Origin: Cedecea colo
GTDB lineage: Bacteria; Pseudomonadota; Gammaproteobacteria; Enterobacterales; Enterobacteriaceae
Reading direction: 5' to 3'
Assembly (NCBI RefSeq): GCF_011808225.1
Contig: NZ_SOYS01000008.1
Location: forward strand, 62,001-126,000
DNA length: 64,000 nucleotides
Position 1 is the stretch's first letter, and every line of letters starts with the position of its first letter. Position numbers and translations under genes: made by a program. Below are positions 40,185-50,599 of this stretch, piece by piece. The notes beneath the pieces are model-generated. The model saw nothing but the letters and a program-made list of their open reading frames with translations, made no database searches and was not told the origin of the DNA.

Positions 40185-40898
40185 ATGCAAAAGCAAGCTG
40201 AGTTGTATCGTGGTAAAGCGAAGACCGTATACAGCACCGAAAATCCGGATCTGTTGGTGCTCGAATTCCGCAATGATACGTCAGCAGGAGACGGCGCGCG
40301 CATTGAACAGTTTGATCGTAAGGGCATGGTAAACAATAAGTTTAACCATTTCATTATGGCTAAGCTGGAAGAGGCGGGTATTCCTACGCAAATGGAGCGG
40401 CTGCTTTCCGATAACGAAGTGCTGGTGAAAAAACTCGATATGGTGCCGGTTGAGTGTGTTATCCGCAACCGTGCCGCCGGATCGCTGGTGAAGCGTCTGG
40501 GCATTGAAGAAGGCATTGAGCTTAACCCGCCGCTGTTTGATCTGTTCCTGAAGAACGATGCGATGCATGACCCGATGGTTAACGAGTCTTACTGCGAAAC
40601 CTTTGGCTGGGTAAGCAAAGCGCATCTCGCCCGCATGCGTGAGTTGAGCTACAAAGCTAACGACGTACTGAGCAAATTATTTGATGACGCCGGTCTTATC
40701 CTGGTGGACTTCAAGCTGGAGTTTGGCTTGTTCAACGGCGAAGTGGTGCTCGGCGATGAGTTTTCCCCGGACGGCAGCCGCCTGTGGGACAAAGAAACCC
40801 TCGACAAGATGGACAAAGACCGTTTCCGCCAGAGCCTGGGTGGCCTGATTGAAGCGTACGAAGAAGTGGCCCATCGTCTTGGCGTTAAATTAGACTGA
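40185..40898 (+). CDS. purC: SAICAR synthetase
   Basis: ATP-dependent joining of aspartate to CAIR in purine synthesis. The 237 residues equal E. coli PurC. Visible conserved segments: [23 protein letters not shown] and the LVDFKLEFG catalytic strand. An AGTAAGA site lies upstream. Confidence 0.98.
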   Translation: MQKQAELYRGKAKTVYSTENPDLLVLEFRNDTSAGDGARIEQFDRKGMVNNKFNHFIMAKLEEAGIPTQMERLLSDNEVLVKKLDMVPVECVIRNRAAGSLVKRLGIEEGIELNPPLFDLFLKNDAMHDPMVNESYCETFGWVSKAHLARMRELSYKANDVLSKLFDDAGLILVDFKLEFGLFNGEVVLGDEFSPDGSRLWDKETLDKMDKDRFRQSLGGLIEAYEEVAHRLGVKLD

Positions 40899-40930
40899 TT
40901 GCCTGAAGATCCTCTCTTCAGAAGAGACCG

Positions 40931-41050
40931 TTGACAAAGGGTATCGTTTTTAAAAGTACGTTAATACGCCCTAACAAAAGCAAAGGGTTACGTTTTCAGA
41001 CTTAACCCAAATAGCCGGAAACGACGCTTTTCGGCTGTTTGCCATCAATC
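40931..41050. repeat. Copy of the ~125-bp palindromic repeat family after purC
   Basis: Read on the minus strand, this copy aligns almost without gaps to the der-yfgJ units over about 120 bp. It has the end TTGATGGCAAAC, a 13-bp stem with 6-nt loop (41009-41021 and 41028-41040), shared TTTGGG.TAA, CCTTTG.TTTT and ACTTTTAA blocks, and the other end CTTTGTCAAC. The stem centre is CAGCCG/CGGCTA here and CACCCG/CGGGTG in the der copies, so one C-G pair has become G-C. It lies in the purC 3' region, upstream of the terminator. Confidence 0.75.
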
Positions 41051-41054
41051 CGAT

Positions 41055-41081
41055 CGGGTGTGTTTTGCGCACCCGGTTTTT
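41055..41081 (+). terminator. purC terminator
   Basis: The stem CGGGTG/CACCCG with a 9-nt loop and a GTTTTT tail, 157 bp after the purC stop, downstream of the repeat element. Confidence 0.65.
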
Positions 41082-41161
41082 CCACCTCCTGTTTCTTATG
41101 GTAATCCTGAGATTAACCGCCTACGATCTACTATTACAAGCTGTGAATAACGAGGTAGGTT

Positions 41162-42031
41162 ATGCGTTGGCAAGGTCGTCGTGAAAGCGACAACGTAGAA
41201 GACAGGCGTAATAATTCTTCCGGCCCGGGTTTCGGCGGCGGCGGGTTTCGTTTGCCGGGAGGCAAAGGCGGGATCGTCCTGCTGATTATCGTCGTCGTGG
41301 CAGGCTATTATGGCGTTGACCTCACCGCACTTCTCTCCGGCGGGCAGCCGGTAACCCAACAAACCACTCAGCGCTCCATCAGCCCAAATGATGATGAAGC
41401 GGCTAAATTCACCTCGGTTATTCTGGCCACCACCGAAGATACCTGGGGACAGATTTTCCAGCAAATGGGTCGCACCTATCAGCAGCCGAAACTGGTGATG
41501 TACCGCGGCGCCACGCGTACTGGTTGCGGCACGGGCCAGTCGGTGATGGGGCCGTTTTACTGCCCGGCAGACAGCACCGTTTATATCGACCTTTCCTTTT
41601 ATGACGAGATGAAAAACAAGCTGGGGGCCGACGGCGATTTTGCCCAGGGTTATGTCATCGCCCATGAAGTCGGTCATCACGTACAGAAACTATTAGGCAT
41701 TGAGCCAAAAGTTCGTCAGCTTCAGCAGGGCGCTTCTCAGGTAGAAGGCAATAAACTGTCGGTGAAAATGGAGCTACAGGCCGACTGCTTCGCGGGTATC
41801 TGGGGCAACAGCATGCAAAAGCAGGAAGTGCTGGATGTCGGTGATTTACAGGAAGCACTGAATGCCGCTGAGGCCATCGGCGACGATCGCCTGCAACAGA
41901 AAGGGCAGGGGCGCGTCGTGCCGGACAGCTTTACTCACGGCACGTCTGAACAGCGTTACACCTGGTTTAAACGCGGCTTTGACAGCGGCGATCCTGCGCA
42001 GTGTAATACCTTCGGTAACAATGTCCGTTAA
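41162..42031 (+). CDS. ypfJ: YpfJ, putative neutral zinc metallopeptidase
   Basis: Membrane-anchored putative metallopeptidase of the YpfJ family; function unknown. The N-terminus is Gly-rich and soluble, then a single transmembrane helix (about residues 38-58), then the peptidase domain with HEVGHH (about 165). A further conserved ELQADCFAG motif likely provides the third ligand. Length 289, against 287 in E. coli. The start has GAGGTAGGTT upstream. Confidence 0.92.
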   Translation: MRWQGRRESDNVEDRRNNSSGPGFGGGGFRLPGGKGGIVLLIIVVVAGYYGVDLTALLSGGQPVTQQTTQRSISPNDDEAAKFTSVILATTEDTWGQIFQQMGRTYQQPKLVMYRGATRTGCGTGQSVMGPFYCPADSTVYIDLSFYDEMKNKLGADGDFAQGYVIAHEVGHHVQKLLGIEPKVRQLQQGASQVEGNKLSVKMELQADCFAGIWGNSMQKQEVLDVGDLQEALNAAEAIGDDRLQQKGQGRVVPDSFTHGTSEQRYTWFKRGFDSGDPAQCNTFGNNVR

Positions 42032-42068
42032 TAGCGCCCGGCTATAAACGGCAATAAGGATTGCAGGC

Positions 42069-44081
42069 ATGGAACAGCTTCGACTTGCCACGGCCGATAT
42101 GGCCAGCACCGGTATTCGACGTCTGCTTATTGTTGCGGGCGAAGCCGCGTGGAGCAGCCAGCAGATAAGCTTGCTGACCGGTCAGCTTTCCGGCGACTGG
42201 CTATGGGTTGGCGCGGCGCCTGAGCTTCCGCTGAACTGCGCGCCATCGGCCATGCGCACGCTGCTTGGCCGGGAGTTTCTCCATGCGGTTTTTGACGCCC
42301 GCTGCGGGCTGGACGCGGAAGCGCTCGCGGCCCTTGCCGGAACGCTAAAAGCCGGTAGCTGGCTGGTTATGCTGGCGCCCGACTGGCTCCGCTGGCCGGG
42401 ACTTCCCGATGCGGACTCCTGCCGCTGGAGCGATTGCCCCCAGCCCATTGCCACGCCGAATTTTATCGCGCATCTCCAGCGCTGCGTGCTTGCCGATAGC
42501 GAATCTTATCTCTGGCGCCAGCATCAACCGTTTCGCTTACCTGAGTTTCGGCCGCGCGTGCCCTGGCATCCCGCAAACGGTGCGCCTGAACGAGAGCAGG
42601 CCGACATTCTTTCCGCACTGCAATCCATGCCGCCAGGCGTAGCCGTGGTTACAGCCCCGCGCGGCAGAGGAAAGTCTGCGCTTGCAGGTATGCTGCTGAG
42701 AAGCCTTTCTGGCAAAGCGCTGGTGACGGCACCGACGCGGGCAGCGACAGACGTGCTGGCATTACACGCGGGCGAAAAATTCAATTTTATCGCCCCTGAT
42801 GCGCTACTGGCCCAGCCGGAAGAGCAGGATGCGCAGTGGTTAATTATTGATGAGGCCGCTGCGTTACCGGCGCCGCAGCTGCGCCAGCTGGTTGCCCGTT
42901 TCCCGCGCACGCTGCTTACCACCACGGTTCAGGGATACGAAGGTACCGGGAGGGGATTCTTACTGAAGTTCTGCGCGGGCATCGATTCTCTTACTCGTTA
43001 CTCTCTTTCAGCCCCCATTCGTTGGGCACAGCGCGATCCTCTGGAGTCGTTAATCGACAGTATTTTGCTGTTTGAGGAAGCAGACTTAAATCATGTTGCC
43101 CAGGGAGCGGCCACGCTGAACTCAGTTGCACAATGCGAGGTCGACCAGCTTCAGCAGATGTATCGTTTGCTTTCTGGTGCCCACTACCGCACCTCGCCGC
43201 TGGACTGGCGGCGTATGCTCGATGCCCGGGGACAACATTTCATTGCCGCTAGCTGTGGCGGAGAAACCGTTGGTGCAGCCTGGCTGGTGGAAGAAGGCGG
43301 GCTGGATGAAAATCTCAGTCGGGCGGTATGGGCTGGTTTCCGTCGGCCGCGTGGGAACCTTGTCGCGCAATCACTTTCTGCCCACGGCGGCAGCCCGCTG
43401 GCCGCGACTTTAAAGGGGCTGCGCGTAAGCCGTATTGCCGTGCATCCGTTACGTCAGCGGCAACAGTTAGGGCAGCAGATGATGGCGATGGCGAAAGCGG
43501 GTGCGCAGCCGGACGTTGATTATCTGTCGGTAAGTTTTGGCTTTACCGACGAGCTGTGGCGCTTCTGGGAAAGCTGTGGGTTTGTGCTGGTACGCGTCGG
43601 GAGCCATCGTGAAGCCAGCAGCGGTTGCTACACGGCGATGGCGCTGTTACCGCTGAGCGATGCCGGCGTCGCGCTCACCCGGCACGAACATCTGCGCCTG
43701 CAGCGAGATTTCATTTACCAGCAGCCGTGGATCGCCAGGCCTTTACCCATCACATCTCGGCCAGCGACTACGCTAAACGGTGATGACTGGCTTGAACTGG
43801 CTGGATTTGCGTTTGCGCACCGTCCGCTGGAAGCCTGCCGGGGGTCACTCAATCGTCTGCTGACCGCCTGCGATCTGCCGTTGAAGGCTTTACGTGGCAG
43901 GGTTCAGCACAGGCTTGGGGTGGAGGCGCTGTGCAAGGATCTTCACCTTTCCGGGCGTAAAGCGTTACTGGCAGCGATGCGGCAGGAGGTTCAGCAGGCG
44001 TTTGAAAAACTTGATGCGCCACAGTGCGTTGCGCTCAAAGATTTTCTTTTGCAACTACAATTAATAGCTTCAGAAACCTAA
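42069..44081 (+). CDS. tmcA: tRNA-Met cytidine N4-acetyltransferase TmcA (YpfI)
   Basis: Acetylates the wobble cytidine (C34) of elongator tRNA-Met using acetyl-CoA and ATP. An N-terminal domain (1-175) precedes an RNA-helicase-like ATPase domain with Walker A APRGRGKSAL (about 198) and DEAA box IIDEAAALP (about 258), then a GNAT acetyltransferase domain around 355-535 (GAAWLVEEGG, RIAVHP) and a tRNA-binding tail. 670 residues, against 671 in E. coli. ypfH follows 9 bp later. Confidence 0.95.
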   Translation: MEQLRLATADMASTGIRRLLIVAGEAAWSSQQISLLTGQLSGDWLWVGAAPELPLNCAPSAMRTLLGREFLHAVFDARCGLDAEALAALAGTLKAGSWLVMLAPDWLRWPGLPDADSCRWSDCPQPIATPNFIAHLQRCVLADSESYLWRQHQPFRLPEFRPRVPWHPANGAPEREQADILSALQSMPPGVAVVTAPRGRGKSALAGMLLRSLSGKALVTAPTRAATDVLALHAGEKFNFIAPDALLAQPEEQDAQWLIIDEAAALPAPQLRQLVARFPRTLLTTTVQGYEGTGRGFLLKFCAGIDSLTRYSLSAPIRWAQRDPLESLIDSILLFEEADLNHVAQGAATLNSVAQCEVDQLQQMYRLLSGAHYRTSPLDWRRMLDARGQHFIAASCGGETVGAAWLVEEGGLDENLSRAVWAGFRRPRGNLVAQSLSAHGGSPLAATLKGLRVSRIAVHPLRQRQQLGQQMMAMAKAGAQPDVDYLSVSFGFTDELWRFWESCGFVLVRVGSHREASSGCYTAMALLPLSDAGVALTRHEHLRLQRDFIYQQPWIARPLPITSRPATTLNGDDWLELAGFAFAHRPLEACRGSLNRLLTACDLPLKALRGRVQHRLGVEALCKDLHLSGRKALLAAMRQEVQQAFEKLDAPQCVALKDFLLQLQLIASET

Positions 44082-44090
44082 GGAGATACC

Positions 44091-44789
44091 ATGAAACACG
44101 AGCATGTTGTTGTTCAGAGTCCCTCCGCAGCGGCAAAACAATTACTGTTGCTGTTTCACGGCGTGGGCGATAACCCCGTCGCTATGGGTGAAATCGGCAG
44201 CTGGTTTGCGCCCCAGTTTCCTGACGCTTTAGTCGTGAGCATTGGCGGCCCGACGCCGAGCGGTCCGCATCAGGGACGTGAATGGTTTTCAACGACTGGC
44301 GTGACGGAAGAAAACCGTCAGGGCCGTATTGATGCCGTCATGCCGACGTTTATTGAAGTAGTGCGCTACTGGCAGAAACAAAGTGGTGTTCCCGCCAGCG
44401 CTACGGCGCTGATAGGCTTCTCGCAGGGGGCAACAATGGCGCTTGAAGGAAGTAAAGCCGAACCGGAACTCGCCGCTCGCGTAGTGGCCTTTAACGGGCG
44501 CTATGCAGAACTTCCACAGCGGGTGTCGGCGGCCACAACCTTCCATCTGATTCACGGCGATGAAGACAATGTGATTAATGTGAAGCACGCATTTGAGGCA
44601 TCGGAGGCGCTCGAACGTGTCGGCGGGGATTTCACGCTGGACGTGATCGAGGATTTGGGCCACGCCATTGATGAGCGCAGCATTCAGGTTGCGCTTAACC
44701 ACCTGCGTTATACGGTGCCGAAGCACTACTTTGACGAGGCGCTAAGCGCTGGCAAACCGAAAGACGACGATATCGTTGAATTTATGTAA
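44091..44789 (+). CDS. ypfH: Carboxylesterase YpfH
   Basis: Alpha/beta-hydrolase of the phospholipase/carboxylesterase family. The nucleophile elbow GFSQG (Ser about 109) and the oxyanion segment FHGVGDNP are present; the Asp and His follow in HGDEDNVI and GHAID. The 232 residues equal E. coli YpfH, an esterase active on short acyl esters. It follows tmcA after 9 bp with AAGGAG and is probably translated from the same message. Confidence 0.93.
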   Translation: MKHEHVVVQSPSAAAKQLLLLFHGVGDNPVAMGEIGSWFAPQFPDALVVSIGGPTPSGPHQGREWFSTTGVTEENRQGRIDAVMPTFIEVVRYWQKQSGVPASATALIGFSQGATMALEGSKAEPELAARVVAFNGRYAELPQRVSAATTFHLIHGDEDNVINVKHAFEASEALERVGGDFTLDVIEDLGHAIDERSIQVALNHLRYTVPKHYFDEALSAGKPKDDDIVEFM

Positions 44790-44790
44790 G

Positions 44791-44816
44791 CCGGGCAAGC
44801 GCAGCGCCACCCGACG
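44791..44816. repeat. Single REP sequence after ypfH
   Basis: GCCGGGCAAGCGC and GCGCCACCCGAC form an imperfect REP palindrome just after the ypfH stop, between convergent ypfH and ypfN. Confidence 0.65.
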
Positions 44817-44828
44817 TGATTATTGAAC

Positions 44829-45020
44829 TTAAGGCTTTTTCTTCGGCCAGTCGTCCTCGTCATCCCACTTGTCGTTAAAATCACGATGCGGAGGCAGATC
44901 GGGTTTGTTCGCCATGTATTTTTTCGGGTCGATACGTTTCAGATCCTTAATGACATTAAGGAAGATGCCCAGCAACAGCACCAGTACGATAACCCACCAG
45001 TAATGCGATAGCCATTCCAT
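44829..45020 (-). CDS. ypfN: YpfN, small membrane protein
   Basis: A 63-residue UPF0370-family protein of unknown function. One transmembrane helix (about residues 5-25) is followed by a conserved polar tail with [20 protein letters not shown]. coli YpfN has 66 residues with the same tail. The start MEWLSHYWW follows AGAGGTAGTAGC. It is upstream-adjacent to no co-oriented partner closer than dapE (134 bp upstream). Confidence 0.9.
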   Translation of the reverse strand: MEWLSHYWWVIVLVLLLGIFLNVIKDLKRIDPKKYMANKPDLPPHRDFNDKWDDEDDWPKKKP

Positions 45021-45041
45021 GCTACTACCTCTCTTTCGCCT

Positions 45042-45136
45042 TCTTGGCTGGCGTCGTTGCGGCGTTAGCCCAAGTTACTTTAGCGGGATAAGCTCCCGGA
45101 CTCTCTTGCTACAACGCCAGTTACTTTGGCGAGATT
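45042..45136. repeat. Possible degenerate ERIC-like repeat between dapE and ypfN
   Basis: CCCAAGTTACTT...TAAGCTCCCGG resembles one strand of the ERIC consensus as I remember it (CCCCAGTCACTTA...TAAGCTCCTGGGG). An inner repeat, AGTTACTTTAGCG and AGTTACTTTGGCG, occurs at both ends, and CGTTG/CAACG arms are complementary. The match is partial and unverified. Confidence 0.3.
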
Positions 45137-45153
45137 AATTTAAATGGCGCCCG

Positions 45154-46281
45154 TCAGGCGACAAGCTGTTCCATAATACGTTGGTACATGCGGGCAAGCA
45201 GCTGCAGGTCGGCGGCGTTAACGCACTCATTAATCTTATGAATGGTCGCGTTCACCGGCCCAAGCTCCACCACCTGTGCGCCCATACGTGCGATAAAACG
45301 TCCATCGGACGTGCCGCCGGTGGTTAAAAGCTGCGGTCTTATTTCATTATAGTGCTCAACGGCGTTCACCACCGCATCGACAAGCTTGCCGCGTGAGGTA
45401 AGGAACGGCTGGCCGGAAAGCCACCAGTCCAGCGTGTAGCGCAGCTGGTATTTTTCAAGCAGGGCTATCACGCGTTGTTTAATGGCCGCATCGGTCAGCT
45501 CGGTGCTGAAGCGGAAGTTAAACTGCACAAACATATCGCCTGGAATGACGTTGTTGCTGCCGGTGCCGGCCTGTATGTTGGCAATCTGCATGCTGGTCGC
45601 CGGGAAAAACTCGTTACCTTTGTCCCACTCAATAGCCACCAGCTCGCTTAGCATCGGCGCTGCGCGGTGAACCGGATTATCCGCCAGATGCGGATAGGCA
45701 ACGTGTCCCTGTACGCCATGAAGCGTCAGGTTGCAGGTCAGCGACCCGCGACGACCGTTTTTCACCACGTCGCCTACAACCTCGGTACTGGAAGGTTCGC
45801 CCACCAGGCAATAATCGAGACGCTCGCGGCGCTCCATCAGCGCTTCTACCACTTTTACGGTGCCGTTTTTGGCGCTGGCTTCTTCATCGGAAGTGATAAG
45901 AAACGCCAGGCGGCCTTTATGGTTCGGGTGCTGGGCCACAAAACGTTCGGCTGCCACCACCATCGCCGCAAGCGACCCTTTCATATCCGCAGCGCCCCGG
46001 CCAAACAGCATGCCGTCGCGAATGGTTGGCTCGAAAGGTGGGTTTATCCAGCGGTCCGCATCGCCGGACGGCACGACGTCGGTATGACCCGCAAACGCCA
46101 GCGTTTCGCCCTGTCCTTTCCATGCCCAGAAGTTTTGCGTGTCGCCAAAATCCATATGCTCAACGGTAAAACCGATAGCGCGTAGCCGCTCAATGAGCAG
46201 CGTCTGACAACCTGCATCGTCGGGGCTCAGGGAAGGGCGGCGGATAAGCTGTTGCGTCAGCTCAATAACCGGGCAGGACAT
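45154..46281 (-). CDS. dapE: Succinyl-diaminopimelate desuccinylase
   Basis: Di-zinc enzyme of lysine/DAP synthesis, M20 family. Metal ligands are in [28 protein letters not shown] and GEPSS; the last His is near the C-terminus (TIHKINE). The ATG of [12 protein letters not shown] gives 375 residues, as in E. coli, 4 bp downstream of yffB. The frame extension to 46323 overlaps yffB and is rejected. Confidence 0.97.
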   Translation of the reverse strand: MSCPVIELTQQLIRRPSLSPDDAGCQTLLIERLRAIGFTVEHMDFGDTQNFWAWKGQGETLAFAGHTDVVPSGDADRWINPPFEPTIRDGMLFGRGAADMKGSLAAMVVAAERFVAQHPNHKGRLAFLITSDEEASAKNGTVKVVEALMERRERLDYCLVGEPSSTEVVGDVVKNGRRGSLTCNLTLHGVQGHVAYPHLADNPVHRAAPMLSELVAIEWDKGNEFFPATSMQIANIQAGTGSNNVIPGDMFVQFNFRFSTELTDAAIKQRVIALLEKYQLRYTLDWWLSGQPFLTSRGKLVDAVVNAVEHYNEIRPQLLTTGGTSDGRFIARMGAQVVELGPVNATIHKINECVNAADLQLLARMYQRIMEQLVA

Positions 46282-46285
46282 AAGA

Positions 46286-46642
46286 CTATACCTCGTTGAT
46301 AAACTGCTGATAGTTCGACTCATTGAAACCCAGCAGCATAGGCTGCCCGGGCACGCAGAGCAATGGGCGTTTGATGATTGCGGGCATTTCGGACATTAAT
46401 ATGGCCGCCGACTGCGCGTCTTTAATGGATTCGCGACGTGCTTCATCCAGCTTACGCCAGGTGGTGCCGCGCGTGTTCAGCAGCGCTTCCCATCCCAGCT
46501 CTGTGATAAAGCCGTTAAGTAAATCGGCGTCCAGGCCGTCTGCACGGTAGTCATGAAACTGATATTCAACGCCTTGAGTTTCCAGCCAGCGGCGCGCTTT
46601 CTTAATGGTGTCGCAGTTTTTAATGCCGTAAAGAATAATCAC
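46286..46642 (-). CDS. yffB: ArsC/Spx-like protein YffB
   Basis: A 118-residue thioredoxin-fold protein of the ArsC superfamily. The single Cys lies in [10 protein letters not shown] (about residue 10). Function unproven; glutathione-dependent thiol reductase activity has been suggested for the family. It is co-oriented with dapE, 4 bp apart, so the two are one operon as in E. coli. Confidence 0.92.
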   Translation of the reverse strand: MIILYGIKNCDTIKKARRWLETQGVEYQFHDYRADGLDADLLNGFITELGWEALLNTRGTTWRKLDEARRESIKDAQSAAILMSEMPAIIKRPLLCVPGQPMLLGFNESNYQQFINEV

Positions 46643-46849
46643 GTGCTTTCAGTCCTTTTGTCGAGACTCTGATTTTTTAATCAGATAATTAGAATGATGC
46701 TAAACGATAATAAAGTACGAGGGAAAAATATAATCTAAATGCTACTTTTATCGTCACAGAATATAATCATTATGACCTCTTTCGAATAAAAATTCATCAG
46801 ATACGCAGCCTCATTTCAAATGAAAGTTACAGTTCATCGTGCTGACAGA

Positions 46850-47029
46850 ATGTTCCCTTATCTGAAATTGAAGAGTAAATTATCTTTAATAATATTTTCG
46901 ACGCCGTTATTTTACCCGTTATCTCCGGTTAATGCCGTCAGCATGGCTGCTGGCGCGCCTGCGCTGCCTTATCCGCGAAATTTCTTAAAACAGAAGAAAC
47001 CTTTTGTTCCAGGTGCTCCGTCACATTAA
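46850..47029 (+). CDS. Possible small secreted proline-rich cationic peptide (59 codons)
   Basis: I do not recognise this ORF. Its N-terminus has Lys residues (LKLKSK), then a hydrophobic stretch (LSLIIFSTPLFY) and a Val-Asn-Ala cleavage-like site, as in a Sec signal peptide. The predicted ~30-residue product is rich in Pro, Ala and basic residues (PALPYPRNFLKQKKPFVPG). A further in-frame ATG at 46820 exists. Neither start has a good ribosome binding site. It lies in an AT-rich 526-bp gap (46643-47168) between yffB and ypfM, with TATAAT hexamers at 46729 and 46762. It may be spurious. Confidence 0.3.
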   Translation: MFPYLKLKSKLSLIIFSTPLFYPLSPVNAVSMAAGAPALPYPRNFLKQKKPFVPGAPSH

Positions 47030-47168
47030 TAAACAACGCACGCGTTAAAATTAAACCCTACGCAACAGCAATATATATGTGGGAATGAACGCAAAAAGAG
47101 CAGGCTAGTATAGCTTCACTCCACGGGTTAGTTTGCGTATAATTAAAGCAATTATAAGAGAGGCTGTT

Positions 47169-47228
47169 ATGATTGAACATGAACTGGGGAACTGGAAAGA
47201 TTTCATTGAAGATATGCTTCGTAAATGA
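47169..47228 (+). CDS. ypfM: YpfM, 19-residue small protein
   Basis: Encodes MIEHELGNWKDFIEDMLRK, two or three changes from E. coli YpfM as I recall it, a verified small protein of unknown function. An AGAGAGG site lies 8 bp upstream and a TATAAT at 47138-47143. The acidic/basic pattern suggests an amphipathic helix. Conservation of sequence and position makes this a real gene despite its size. Confidence 0.88.
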   Translation: MIEHELGNWKDFIEDMLRK

Positions 47229-47288
47229 TCTGACCAGAAAACTGCAAGAGCGCATTGTGCTTATTTGAATATTACTGTGAGCACAGCT

Positions 47289-47319
47289 GAAAAAGGCGAC
47301 CGAATAGGCCGCCTTTTTT
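47289..47319. terminator. Bidirectional ypfM/acrD terminator
   Basis: GGCGACC and GGCCGCC form a 7-bp stem with one mismatch and a GAATA loop, with an A-run before and a T-run after. It therefore ends plus-strand ypfM and minus-strand acrD transcripts. acrD stops 16 bp away. Confidence 0.8.
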
Positions 47320-47334
47320 GTTGTCTCTTTGACT

Positions 47335-50300
47335 TCAGCCTTCGTGCGGCTCTTTAAGCGGGAAGCGGCGACGCACCAGCACAAAGAACAGCGGCACAAA
47401 GAATATTGCCAGCACCGTCGCTGAAATCATGCCGCCCATCACACCCGTGCCCACCGCATGCTGGCTGCCGGAGCCTGCGCCGCTGCTGGTTGCCATTGGC
47501 AGCACGCCGAAGATAAAGGCCAGCGACGTCATCAGAATCGGCCGTAAACGCTGGCGGCAGGCATCGAGGGTGGCAGCGATCAGATCCCGCCCCTGGGCGT
47601 TCAGGTCATTGGCAAACTCAACGATCAATATCGCATTCTTCGCCGACAGGCCAATAACGGTAAGTAACCCAACCTGGAAGTAGACGTCATTCTCAAGCCC
47701 CCGCATCCAGGTGGCGAGCAGGGCGCCGATTACGCCTAGCGGTACGACGAGCATAACGGAGAACGGCACCGACCAGCTTTCATAGAGTGCGGCAAGACAT
47801 AAGAAGACCACCAGTAGCGATACCGCATATAACGCTGGCGCCTGCGCGCCCGAAAGCCGCTCCTGATAAGACATGCCCGTCCATTCAAGCCCGAACCCAT
47901 TTGGCAGCTTATTCACCAGGCCTTCCATTATCTGCATAGCCGTACCGGTACTCACGCCAGCTGCGGCCTCGCCCACGATCTCTACGGCAGAATAACCGTT
48001 GTAGCGTTCCAGACGAGGCGAACCCGTTGTCCACCGGGAAGAAGAGAAGGCGGAGAAAGGCACCATGCCGCCGTCTTTGTTACGCACATACCACTGGTTT
48101 ACATCTTCCGGCAGCATGCGATATTTAGCGGCGGCCTGCACATAGACTTTTTTCACGCGGCCGCGATCCATAAAGTCGTTCACATAGCTGGAACCCCAGG
48201 CCGTTTGCAGGGTGTCGTTGATATCGTCGATCGAAACGCCCAGCGCCTGCGCTTTACGCTGATCGATATCTATCTGCATCTGCGGGCTATCGTCCAGGCC
48301 ATTATGACGAACGCGGGTCAACCCCGGTTCATTGTCGGCCAGGTTGAGCAGCCGATCGCGCGCGTTCATAAGCGCATCGTGCCCGGCGCCGCCGTGATCC
48401 TGCAGCTCCATATCAAAACCGGCTGCGTTGCCCAGACCGCTGATGGCCGGTGGGCTGCTGGCGATAACGCGTGCTTCTTTGATGTTACGGAAGGCCTTAG
48501 TGGCCCGCTCGATAATGGCGAAAGAGCTGCCCGTGTCCGTATCGCGCTCTTCCCAGTCTTTCAGGCGCACAAACATTCGCGCCACGTTCTGCCCGTTCCC
48601 GCCGGGTCCGGCGCCCACGGTGGAGAAGACCGATAGCACGTTATCTTTTTCTTTAGTCAGGTAATACTGTTCGATATCCGCAACGACCTTCAGCGTCTGC
48701 TGCTGCGTTGCACCGCTCGGGAGCTGAACGGAAGTGGTGAACACCCCGCGGTCTTCTAACGGCAGGAATGAGGTTGGCAACCGAAGGAACAGAAATACCA
48801 TTCCGCCCAGCAGCAGCACGTAAATCAGCATCCACCGTGCGCTGCGTGCCAGGATTTTACCTACTTTGTTTTCGTATCGCGCGGCATTACGGTTGAACAT
48901 GCGGTTAAACCAGCCGAAAAAGCCTTTCTGGCCGTGATGCTCGCCTTTATTTAAGGGCTTAAGTAACGTGGCGCAAAGCGCAGGCGTAAGGATCATCGCC
49001 ACCAGCACAGAGAGCACCATGGCCGAAACTATGGTGATCGAGAACTGACGATAAATAGCGCCCGTGGTGCCGCCGAAGAAAGCCATCGGCACGAATACGG
49101 CGGAAAGCACCATCGCGATTCCCACCAGCGCACCCTGTATCTGGCCCATCGACTTGCGGGTTGCCTCTATGGGCGACAGACCTTCTTCGCTCATGATGCG
49201 TTCAACGTTCTCCACCACCACGATGGCGTCATCCACCAGTAGCCCAATGGCCAGCACCATGGCGAACATCGTGAGCGTATTAACGCTGTAGCCGAAGGCG
49301 TAGAGCACCGAGAAGGTGCCCAGCAGCACCACGGGCACGGCGATAGTAGGAATGAGCGTTGCGCGGAAGTTTTGCAAAAACAGGTACATGACGAGGAACA
49401 CCAGCAGGATGGCTTCCAGCAGCGTTTTTACCACGTCTTTGATAGAGGCCTTTACGAACGGCGTAGTTTCATAGGCAATTTTCGCTTCCAGCCCGCGCGG
49501 GAAAAACTGAGACAGCTCTTCAATTTTGGCGCGGGCGAGTTTATCCGTCTCCATCTCATTCGCGCCCGAGGCGAGTTTAATGCCAAGGCCAGAAGCCGCC
49601 TGGCCGTTGTAGCGGCTCAGGTAATCATATTTCTCTGCGCCCAGCTCCACCTCAGCCACATCGCCCAGCGTCACCAGCGAACCGTCCTGATTCACACGCA
49701 GCGTGATGTCCTTAAATTGCTGTGGCGTTTGCAGCAAAGACTGGGAATTAATGGTCGCGTTTAAGGCCTGAAGGTCAACGGACGGCGTTCCACCCAGTTG
49801 CCCAACGGCGACCTGCGCGTTCTGCGCGTTAATCGCATCGACCACATCCTGCGTGGTTAGCTGTAAACCGGTGAGTTTGGTTGGGTTGAGCCAGATACGC
49901 ATAGAATACTGGGAGCCGTAAGCATCCACGTCTCCGACGCCGTTAATACGGCTGAGAGGATCCTGGATATTACTCGCCACGTAGTCGGCGATATCCTGTT
50001 TATCCATGCTGCCATCGGTGGAAACGAAGGCCACCATCAGGATATTGGTATCTCCGGTTTTCCTTACCGTGACTCCCTGAGTCTGTACGGCCTGCGGCAG
50101 TTTACGCAGCGCAGACTGTAGCTGATTTTGTACCTGCTGTACGGCTTCATTCGGATCGGTGCCGGCTTTAAAGTTCAGCATGATCGTGGCTTGCCCGGTG
50201 TTGCTGCTTTGCGACGACATATACATCAGGTTGTCGATGCCGGTCAGATTTTGTTCGATGACCTGGGTAACGGTGTTTTCCAGGGTTTGGGCGGAAGCCC

Positions 50301-50451
50301 CCGGATAGTTGGCGGTAATGCGCACGTTTGGCGGCGCGAGGTCGGGATATTGCTCAACGGGAAGAGAGAAAATAGCAAGCACGCCGGTGAGGCACAAAAT
50401 AATGGCCAGCACCCAGGCAAAAATGGGGCGGCTGATAAAAAAATTCGCCAT
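47335..50451 (-). CDS. acrD: RND multidrug efflux transporter AcrD
   Basis: Proton-driven inner-membrane pump that works with AcrA and TolC, exporting aminoglycosides and other amphiphiles in E. coli. The 1038 residues show the RND pattern: 12 transmembrane helices, two large periplasmic loops, the conserved DD pair in [13 protein letters not shown] (about 407) and Lys in [11 protein letters not shown]. Sequence is much closer to AcrD than AcrB, and the position beside narQP supports it. No acrA-like adaptor is adjacent, as is usual for acrD. Confidence 0.96.
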   Translation of the reverse strand: MANFFISRPIFAWVLAIILCLTGVLAIFSLPVEQYPDLAPPNVRITANYPGASAQTLENTVTQVIEQNLTGIDNLMYMSSQSSNTGQATIMLNFKAGTDPNEAVQQVQNQLQSALRKLPQAVQTQGVTVRKTGDTNILMVAFVSTDGSMDKQDIADYVASNIQDPLSRINGVGDVDAYGSQYSMRIWLNPTKLTGLQLTTQDVVDAINAQNAQVAVGQLGGTPSVDLQALNATINSQSLLQTPQQFKDITLRVNQDGSLVTLGDVAEVELGAEKYDYLSRYNGQAASGLGIKLASGANEMETDKLARAKIEELSQFFPRGLEAKIAYETTPFVKASIKDVVKTLLEAILLVFLVMYLFLQNFRATLIPTIAVPVVLLGTFSVLYAFGYSVNTLTMFAMVLAIGLLVDDAIVVVENVERIMSEEGLSPIEATRKSMGQIQGALVGIAMVLSAVFVPMAFFGGTTGAIYRQFSITIVSAMVLSVLVAMILTPALCATLLKPLNKGEHHGQKGFFGWFNRMFNRNAARYENKVGKILARSARWMLIYVLLLGGMVFLFLRLPTSFLPLEDRGVFTTSVQLPSGATQQQTLKVVADIEQYYLTKEKDNVLSVFSTVGAGPGGNGQNVARMFVRLKDWEERDTDTGSSFAIIERATKAFRNIKEARVIASSPPAISGLGNAAGFDMELQDHGGAGHDALMNARDRLLNLADNEPGLTRVRHNGLDDSPQMQIDIDQRKAQALGVSIDDINDTLQTAWGSSYVNDFMDRGRVKKVYVQAAAKYRMLPEDVNQWYVRNKDGGMVPFSAFSSSRWTTGSPRLERYNGYSAVEIVGEAAAGVSTGTAMQIMEGLVNKLPNGFGLEWTGMSYQERLSGAQAPALYAVSLLVVFLCLAALYESWSVPFSVMLVVPLGVIGALLATWMRGLENDVYFQVGLLTVIGLSAKNAILIVEFANDLNAQGRDLIAATLDACRQRLRPILMTSLAFIFGVLPMATSSGAGSGSQHAVGTGVMGGMISATVLAIFFVPLFFVLVRRRFPLKEPHEG

Positions 50452-50599
50452 CTGGATGGAACCTCGTAAGCGCTTCAGATTGTTATTATGGGGGCTGCGG
50501 TCACTGTAGCCTTAACCTCAGGACCAAACGTGGAGAAATTGAGAAGATAGTGTAAATTATCTTAGCGCGCTATTGATGCAGGCTGCCACATTCAAGGCG

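Noticed and set aside
46643-47168. Prophage or IS remnant in the AT-rich gap
   Set aside because: No integrase or transposase fragments, direct repeats or tRNA gene were found.
47335-50451. acrB instead of acrD
   Set aside because: Sequence follows AcrD throughout, there is no adjacent acrA, and the locus beside narQ and yffB is that of acrD.
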